A DNA stretch of 64,000 bases from JAVJUV01 sp047314965. Lineage in GTDB: Bacteria; Pseudomonadota; Alphaproteobacteria; Rhodobacterales; Rhodobacteraceae. A program made the position numbers and the translations under genes. Below, piece by piece: positions 59,600 to 64,000 of this stretch (positions are counted from its first letter, which is position 1; every line of letters starts with the position of its first letter). The stretch is taken from positions 11,150 to 75,149 of the forward strand of contig NZ_JBLBVK010000035.1 in assembly GCF_047314965.1 (NCBI RefSeq), written 5' to 3'. Under the pieces are notes generated by a model. It was not told the DNA's origin and made no database searches. It saw only the letters and a program-made list of their open reading frames with translations.

Positions 59600-60627
59600 G
59601 GCTGGGATTGGCCTCGCGGCGAGGCATCCTGACTGGTGGAACATGGTGTGCCGATCACAACAAACTGGTCTCGGACTGGCCCTCCGAAGAAATGGTCGTG
59701 GAAATCCTGACCAATGACGTGCGGGGCGGCGGATCGGCCTGCAATCTTGCGGTCGACATGAAGCGCCTGGATCAGGATATGCCCGTCTCGACGATTGGCC
59801 TTGTCGGCGACGACGAGGACGGAAAAATTCTGCTGGCCGAGGCGGATGCAGCGGGAATTGAACGGTCCGGCCTGAGGGTTGCCCATAACGGACGAACTTC
59901 GCACACGGATGCGTTTACATCTCAAACTTCTGGACGGCGCACCCACCTGTATCTTCCGGGTACAGCGGCCGAGTTGACGCCTGATCATTTCGATCTTTCT
60001 GCCTCAAGCGCCCGCTTTCTTCATCTTGGCCTTCCCGGCGTTCACGCCAAAATGGATGCCGCATGGGGCGACGACCCGAATGGCTGGGTCACGGTGTTGA
60101 AGGAAGCAAAAAAAGCCAGCTTTGCCACCAACCTTGAATTGTGCTCGGTCTCGGCGGAACGGATTGCCGAACTGGTTCGTCCGTGCTTGGCGCATTTGGA
60201 CCTTTTGGTTGTCAATGATTTCGAAATTGCGGCCATCGCCGGTTTGCCCGGCGAATCCGCTTCAGGTGTAGATGTTCAGAGCTGTGTTGACGCGGCCCGG
60301 GTGGTGCTCGAAGCGGGAGCGATGCAGCTTGTTGTCGTGCATTTCCCGCACGGAGCCGTCGCGCTCAGTCGAGATGGCGGAGAATTCTCAATCCCTTCGG
60401 TTTCGGTGCCTTTGGACTCAATTCAGGGCACCAACGGTGCCGGAGACGCCTTTGCCGCCGGTCTGCTTTATGGCCTTCATGAGAATTGGAGCATAACTGA
60501 CGCCATCCATCTTGGTCATGCATCGGCGGCGGCTTCGATGCGCGGCCTTGGAACCACCGATAAGGTGGTTTCCTGGCGCGAGTGTCTTGACCTGGCTACC
60601 AGGTGGGGGTGGCGCGAAACGCTTTGA
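59596..60627 (+). CDS. PfkB family carbohydrate kinase
   Basis: A 343-residue ribokinase-like enzyme: GGGSACNLAVDMKRLDQDMP with the PfkB signature 1 region, DLLVVNDFEIAAIAG, and the C-terminal signature GTNGAGDAFAAGLLYGL, where the Asp of GAGDAF is the catalytic base. It phosphorylates a sugar or sugar derivative with ATP. It is coupled (ATGA overlap) to the aldolase-like gene, consistent with phosphorylation followed by C-C cleavage. The sugar is unknown. Confidence 0.92.
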   Translation: MRLGLASRRGILTGGTWCADHNKLVSDWPSEEMVVEILTNDVRGGGSACNLAVDMKRLDQDMPVSTIGLVGDDEDGKILLAEADAAGIERSGLRVAHNGRTSHTDAFTSQTSGRRTHLYLPGTAAELTPDHFDLSASSARFLHLGLPGVHAKMDAAWGDDPNGWVTVLKEAKKASFATNLELCSVSAERIAELVRPCLAHLDLLVVNDFEIAAIAGLPGESASGVDVQSCVDAARVVLEAGAMQLVVVHFPHGAVALSRDGGEFSIPSVSVPLDSIQGTNGAGDAFAAGLLYGLHENWSITDAIHLGHASAAASMRGLGTTDKVVSWRECLDLATRWGWRETL

Positions 60628-60988
60628 AGGGTCGCGCGCTCGTCGCTCGCAACTGGCCAGCGGAGGGCGGGCGTTCTCATGCCGAGCCCGTGTGCCGAAG
60701 TTCCAAGCCGTCCGGGCACGGTCGCTCCGACCCGTGACATACCGCAATGCCCGCTTCGTCCGCGAAGCTGACCTTAGGCGCAAAATTCCCAGTGGCGGCT
60801 TACGCCGAAAGCGGTCGTTCACCCAAATCTGGCTAGTGACCGCTGTGCGGACATAGCTGCCATTAGGCAAGCTCCATCGGTCCGACATTTGATTCAAAGC
60901 AACGCACAGCGCTGCCTAGGGTGATAGCGTCGTGCTCCTTACCAAGCTATCCCTACCAATTGTTGGGGATATTTCGAAGGACGCCAAA
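60628..60988. other. Intergenic region with decayed-looking sequence
   Basis: About 360 bases after the kinase gene. The part at 60750-60860 reads in one frame as a short Arg/Lys-rich fragment without a start signal; it may be a relic or a dispersed repeat. A second stretch containing the same GCGGACATA wording occurs at about 61850. No gene can be supported. Confidence 0.4.
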
Positions 60989-61306
60989 ATGCAGATCGAA
61001 GTCAGTACAGATAACAGCATCAAGGGGAGTGAAGCCATCACGGCCCAAATTATGGGACTGGTACAGCACGATCTGGCCTACCTTGCAGAACATATCACCA
61101 GAATTGAGGTCCATCTCAGTGATGCCAACGCCGACAAGACCGGCCCAGATGATGTAAAATGCGTCCTGGAAGCACGCCTCAAAGGCCAGCAGCCTACTGT
61201 CGTCACGGATGCGGCCGCAACTTTAGAACAGGCGACGAGGGGCGCAGCTGGTAAGATGAAAAGCGCGCTAGAAAGCACTCTCGGGAAACTAACGAACCGT
61301 CGCTAG
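60989..61306 (+). CDS. HPF/RaiA-like ribosome-associated protein
   Basis: About 105 residues from an ATG at 60989 (AAGGACG upstream). It has the S30AE beta-alpha-beta-beta-beta-alpha pattern: MQIEVSTDNSIKGSEAITA, ITRIEVHLSDANADKTGPDD, VKCVLEARLKGQQPTVV and a final helix. Length matches short HPF (YfiA/HPF), which binds the 30S subunit and promotes hibernation; it is more divergent than the usual housekeeping copy and could act under stress. Confidence 0.78.
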   Translation: MQIEVSTDNSIKGSEAITAQIMGLVQHDLAYLAEHITRIEVHLSDANADKTGPDDVKCVLEARLKGQQPTVVTDAAATLEQATRGAAGKMKSALESTLGKLTNRR

Positions 61307-61388
61307 CGTATCAGGCAACAGTCTTTTTTGTCGCCGATCGATCTACACCCTCGGGCGATAGAGCATCTTACGATAATGGAGGTAGACT

Positions 61389-61736
61389 ATGACAGACGAA
61401 GACAAGCTTTGGGCAATTGAAGAGCGGTTTTGGACGGAAGGCGCTGACAGCGCGCGGACGATGACGGCAAAGGGCGCCGTATTTGTTCTCCCTTATCCGC
61501 CGGGAATACTTCAGGGCGACACTGCTTGGCGCGAGAGCTTAGTCGCGCAGAGGTGGCGGTCCGTCGTGTTTTCGGAGCGATACTATAAGCAAGAAAAGGA
61601 TGTTACCGTTTTGGCCTACCGCGTCTCAGCAGAACGCGGAGACACACCGATCTACGAAGCCCTTTGCACATCCACCTACCTGCAGGATGATGGGAAATGG
61701 TTGCGAATTGTGCACCAACAAACCCCCATAACATAA
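61389..61736 (+). CDS. SnoaL/DUF4440-like protein
   Basis: A 115-residue protein with an NTF2-like fold: EDKLWAIEERFWTEGADSA at the start, SERYYKQEKDVTVLAYRVSA and the end DGKWLRIVHQQTP. GGAGG lies six bases before the ATG. It is 82 bp behind the HPF-like gene. No activity known. Confidence 0.82.
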   Translation: MTDEDKLWAIEERFWTEGADSARTMTAKGAVFVLPYPPGILQGDTAWRESLVAQRWRSVVFSERYYKQEKDVTVLAYRVSAERGDTPIYEALCTSTYLQDDGKWLRIVHQQTPIT

Positions 61737-62047
61737 CCGTTCAACGGCCGCTGCACAGGCCTCCTGTGCTACTGCGACGTTCCCAACGGTCAACGTCCGC
61801 TCCGGGCTCGAAGTGGACGCTTGGATGAAACTGCTCGATGTCCGAGAAGCGGACATAGGAGACACTTGGGGCTTCCTGAATTGAGCAAGCAGCGCAAGAA
61901 GTCCGAATGTAAAGCGCGCAGAATTCTCCCAGAGCCCGTAGCGCATGCCTGTGCTCTGTTCGCTCGGTCGGGTGTGTGGCGGAAGTCGAATTCGGGGCAT
62001 TGCGGAGCAATTTGTCCGAATCTGCCATTTTCAGCTAGCGCTTGAAC
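61737..62047. other. Intergenic region, nothing firm
   Basis: About 310 bases between convergent genes. Open frames on the minus strand lack signals. It contains a short stretch resembling part of the 60628-60988 interval. Confidence 0.4.
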
Positions 62048-62404
62048 TTATCGCAGTGCCCTTTTTTCGAAGTGCCGTCGATTGCGCGAGGCGATCAAGA
62101 TGATTGCGAGACAGGCCAACGCATTGCCAAGGAAGATTGCTGCCATAACCAAATCTGCGAGGCAGACAACTGCATAGAGTATGGTCGTGATGTGAGAGAT
62201 CAGAAATAGCGACCACGTCGTGTAGGAGATGGCCGAGGCACCATTTCCGTCGCGTGCGGCTTTCACGATCTGAGGCACATAGGCTACGATCCTAATTGAA
62301 TTTATACCTGCAAAAATGCCGAGAATGTAGCTTTGCAAGGTTTGGTGATGCTGATCGAAATAGGTCTTAAGGGCCAATTCGGCCTCGTTTAATGCCTCAA
62401 GCAT
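62048..62404 (-). CDS. PQ-loop (SemiSWEET-like) membrane protein
   Basis: About 118 residues from an ATG at 62404. Three hydrophobic helices with a PQ-loop signature: FAGINSIRIVAYVPQIVKAARDGNGAS (Pro-Gln near residue 42), SYTTWSLFLISHITTILYAVV and MAAIFLGNALACLAIILIAS. Single PQ-loop triplets are the bacterial SemiSWEET sugar transporter unit, which dimerises. Substrate and start codon are not certain (an in-frame ATG 28 codons earlier exists). Confidence 0.72.
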   Translation of the reverse strand: MLEALNEAELALKTYFDQHHQTLQSYILGIFAGINSIRIVAYVPQIVKAARDGNGASAISYTTWSLFLISHITTILYAVVCLADLVMAAIFLGNALACLAIILIASRNRRHFEKRALR

Positions 62405-62677
62405 TCCAGCGCCCACCGATTTTGAATTCAATAAACCTGACCTTACGGAAAGGTTTGCAGATTCGCCAAGGCTTCGGACTGAGAGCAATCGACAGCTTAA
62501 TGCTGCAGTGTGACGCCGTGCGCGATAAAGCCCGTTAGCGCCTTAGGCTCGAAGCCAGCGCTCTTCGGTCTTACTTCAATGACCGCGGTGCAGGCCCAGC
62601 GGAGGCTCGATGCTCGCCAATTGTTGGTCCGGAGAGCAACACAACGGCTTTGCCTAGCCCGAAGCAATTCGAGTGAG

Positions 62678-63463
62678 CTATTCTTTTGCTCCTGCGGCTC
62701 TTAGCATCGCGGCCATCTCATCACGATCGCGCTCCAGTGCAAGGCCAAGTGGGGTTAAGCCCGATTTGTCGACCGCCGTTAGGTCGGCTCCAAGCGTTAG
62801 CAGTCTCTGCACTGACCCTGTTCTGTTGAAGTTGATGGCGACATGTATGGGCGTAGAGCCATTGCCATTAACAGAGTTAATGTCCGCCCCCGCATCAATA
62901 AGCGCCTCCAATGCTTCAATGGAGTTAGAACGTGCTGCATGATGAAGTGGTGTGTCTAGATCGCTGCCAGCTTGAGGTTCCAAGATGGCGTCGCGCTCTA
63001 ACAACAGTGCCACAATCTCAGGATGATTGGTTTCCGCTGCTTTGTGTAGCGGCAATACTCTGTGGTCATTGGCGCCGATATTCGGATCGGCTCCTGCATC
63101 GAGTAAGATTTTGGCAACCTCCAGGTGACCAAATTCAGATGCGAGGCGAAGGGGAGAGTTAACGTCATTGCTATTCTTCATCATGTTTGGATCAGCGCCG
63201 TTGCTGAGAAGAATAGCGACCACCTCTGCGTCACCACGGGCAGACGCCCAATGGAGCGGGGGGCCACCCGGCGCACCATATTCGTTTACGTCGGCACCTT
63301 CCGCTATCAGTTTGCGAACCAGTTCGGCATCACTGTTTCGCACAGCTTCATGGATGGGGCCCGCGAACAACTGGGCTGCACAAACTATGAGTGCAGAGGT
63401 TGCAAAGAAAAGCGCACATGGCGAGGTCGGCTTCAGACTTCTAGTTGGATTCCACTCTGACAT
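62678..63463 (-). CDS. Exported ankyrin-repeat protein
   Basis: A 261-residue protein with AGGAGG upstream of its ATG. An N-terminal hydrophobic segment (ALFFATSALIVCAAQLFAG, residues ~17-35) is a signal peptide or anchor. About seven ankyrin repeats follow: GPIHEAVRNSDAELVRKLI, PPLHWASARGDAEVVAILL, SPLRLASEFGHLEVAKILL, LPLHKAAETNHPEIVALLL, TPLHHAARSNSIEALEALI, TPIHVAINFNRTGSVQRLL and a last partial one. It is a periplasmic protein-binding scaffold by inference; no catalytic domain. Confidence 0.9.
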   Translation of the reverse strand: MSEWNPTRSLKPTSPCALFFATSALIVCAAQLFAGPIHEAVRNSDAELVRKLIAEGADVNEYGAPGGPPLHWASARGDAEVVAILLSNGADPNMMKNSNDVNSPLRLASEFGHLEVAKILLDAGADPNIGANDHRVLPLHKAAETNHPEIVALLLERDAILEPQAGSDLDTPLHHAARSNSIEALEALIDAGADINSVNGNGSTPIHVAINFNRTGSVQRLLTLGADLTAVDKSGLTPLGLALERDRDEMAAMLRAAGAKE

Positions 63464-63526
63464 GTCTAATCCTCCTATGATCAGGAAGCCACTTTGTCAG
63501 AAAGCTGCTGATCGAACTTTGATGCT

Positions 63527-63670
63527 CATCAACTCAAGCGCATCATCGGTCTCGACCGGCTGCGCCTCCGCGGACCCAACGGCGCCAGAGACGAGTTCCT
63601 CCTCGCCGCAACCGCCCAGAACCTTCGGAAACTCGCGAAACTGATCCCCGACACCCCAGCTCCGGCCTGA
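63527..63670 (+). pseudogene. C-terminal remnant of an IS1182-type transposase
   Basis: The frame reads HQLKRIIGLDRLRLRGPNGA, then RDEFLLAATAQNLRKLAKLI and ends at TGA 63670. This is the characteristic C-terminus of IS1182-family transposases. Only about 47 codons remain; upstream is the start region of the ankyrin gene, so the transposase is truncated and inactive. It marks past insertion in this accessory region. Confidence 0.8.
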
Positions 63671-63881
63671 GCGACCGGCCGAAGCGAATGCGACTGCAAT
63701 GTCCTCGCGGCCAAAAGGCCGACTTCTTCAACACAATCAGCCCAAAGCAGAAAGCGAAGGCTCACTAGCGGAAGCCGAAGCGGACGGAAGCTCATGTTGT
63801 GCTATGCTTGATTGGTCCTTCTGGTGAGCCTCACATGGTCAACCTGGCAAGACTGATGCAAAAAATCTGAGAAAGGATCCG

Positions 63882-64000
63882 ATGCCCCGCAACACCAAGT
63901 TAATCCTCTGCCCCGTCAATCTTCGCCACCTGAAGGTGGATTGCAGTGCCTACGAAGAGGCCATCGCTATGGCGAAACGCCGTGGCGCGAAGCTTCTCGT
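63882..64000 (+). CDS. Universal stress protein family protein, N-terminal part (runs off the right edge)
   Basis: An ATG at 63882 with AAAGGA upstream opens MPRNTKLILCPVNLRHLKVD, continuing SAYEEAIAMAKRRGAKLLV to the window edge. The start strand (ILCPVNL) followed by a helix with ALAMAK-like residues and GAKLLV is the typical start of UspA-fold proteins, which bind ATP or act in stress responses. About 39 residues are visible. Confidence 0.72.
   Translation, partial: MPRNTKLILCPVNLRHLKVDCSAYEEAIAMAKRRGAKLL

Overview
The window looks like a chromosomal segment of an alphaproteobacterium of the Rhodobacterales (Roseobacter/Rhodobacter relatives). The basis is family-level recognition: an alphaproteobacterial-type rRNA operon (16S - tRNA-Ile - tRNA-Ala - 23S - 5S, with an initiator tRNA-Met about 5 kb downstream), a GTTC-N7-GTTC LexA box, a probable Irr/ICE iron box in front of mbfA, msrPQ, glutathione-dependent formaldehyde dehydrogenase, TctABC transport and RTX proteins. 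Base composition is GC-rich up to the tRNA-fMet and looks lower beyond about 49 kb (visual impression, not computed).

Left part (1-19.5 kb): the start of a secreted, adhesin-like protein, a flavodoxin-like protein and a short Pro/Ala-rich protein with its own terminator. A seven-gene leftward operon follows (11084 to 3009): a 4,5-dihydroxyphthalate decarboxylase-family protein, TctC, TctB, TctA, an LVIVD beta-propeller protein, and the [2Fe-2S] and molybdenum subunits of a molybdenum hydroxylase. I infer uptake and hydroxylation/decarboxylation of an aromatic or heterocyclic acid. Next come an ankyrin-cytochrome c fusion, an SDR enzyme, a GFA-type zinc protein, a peptidoglycan-binding exported protein, a VOC protein, two small overlooked-looking genes (16.0-16.5 kb), a membrane protein with a winged-helix regulator, and a Gfo/Idh/MocA oxidoreductase.

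Central housekeeping part (19.5-33 kb): orphan SOS-regulated imuB, a cytochrome c-prime-like protein, an I78 inhibitor lipoprotein, class III alcohol dehydrogenase, an exported protein, a GNAT enzyme, a ClpP-like protease coupled to a NYN-LOTUS protein, an RTX protein, a TetR regulator plus tiny exported peptide behind two palindromic operators, mbfA with an ICE box, two fasciclin genes, the operon msrP - GDCC protein - msrQ, and an MFS transporter.

rRNA block (33.0-38.8 kb): promoter, boxA-like element, complete 16S/23S/5S with 15-bp and 19-bp processing stems, and a strong terminator. Downstream are a DUF2520 dehydrogenase-like protein, a membrane protein, an alpha/beta-hydrolase-like protein, and a ThuA plus Gfo/Idh/MocA pair.

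Right part (43.9-64 kb): an integrated element starts at tRNA-fMet. Its leftward operon encodes an excisionase-like HTH protein, two tyrosine recombinases and a large serine recombinase whose last codons are read through the antisense of the tRNA gene. Beyond it lies accessory-looking DNA: several SnoaL/NTF2-like, VOC and DUF1330 proteins, an AlkZ-type glycosylase, a winged-helix/TolB/TPR regulator, a lone ParB-domain protein, a cytochrome P450, an aldolase-like plus PfkB kinase pair, an HPF-like protein, a PQ-loop membrane protein, an exported ankyrin protein, an IS1182-type transposase remnant and the start of a universal stress protein. No CRISPR array was seen.
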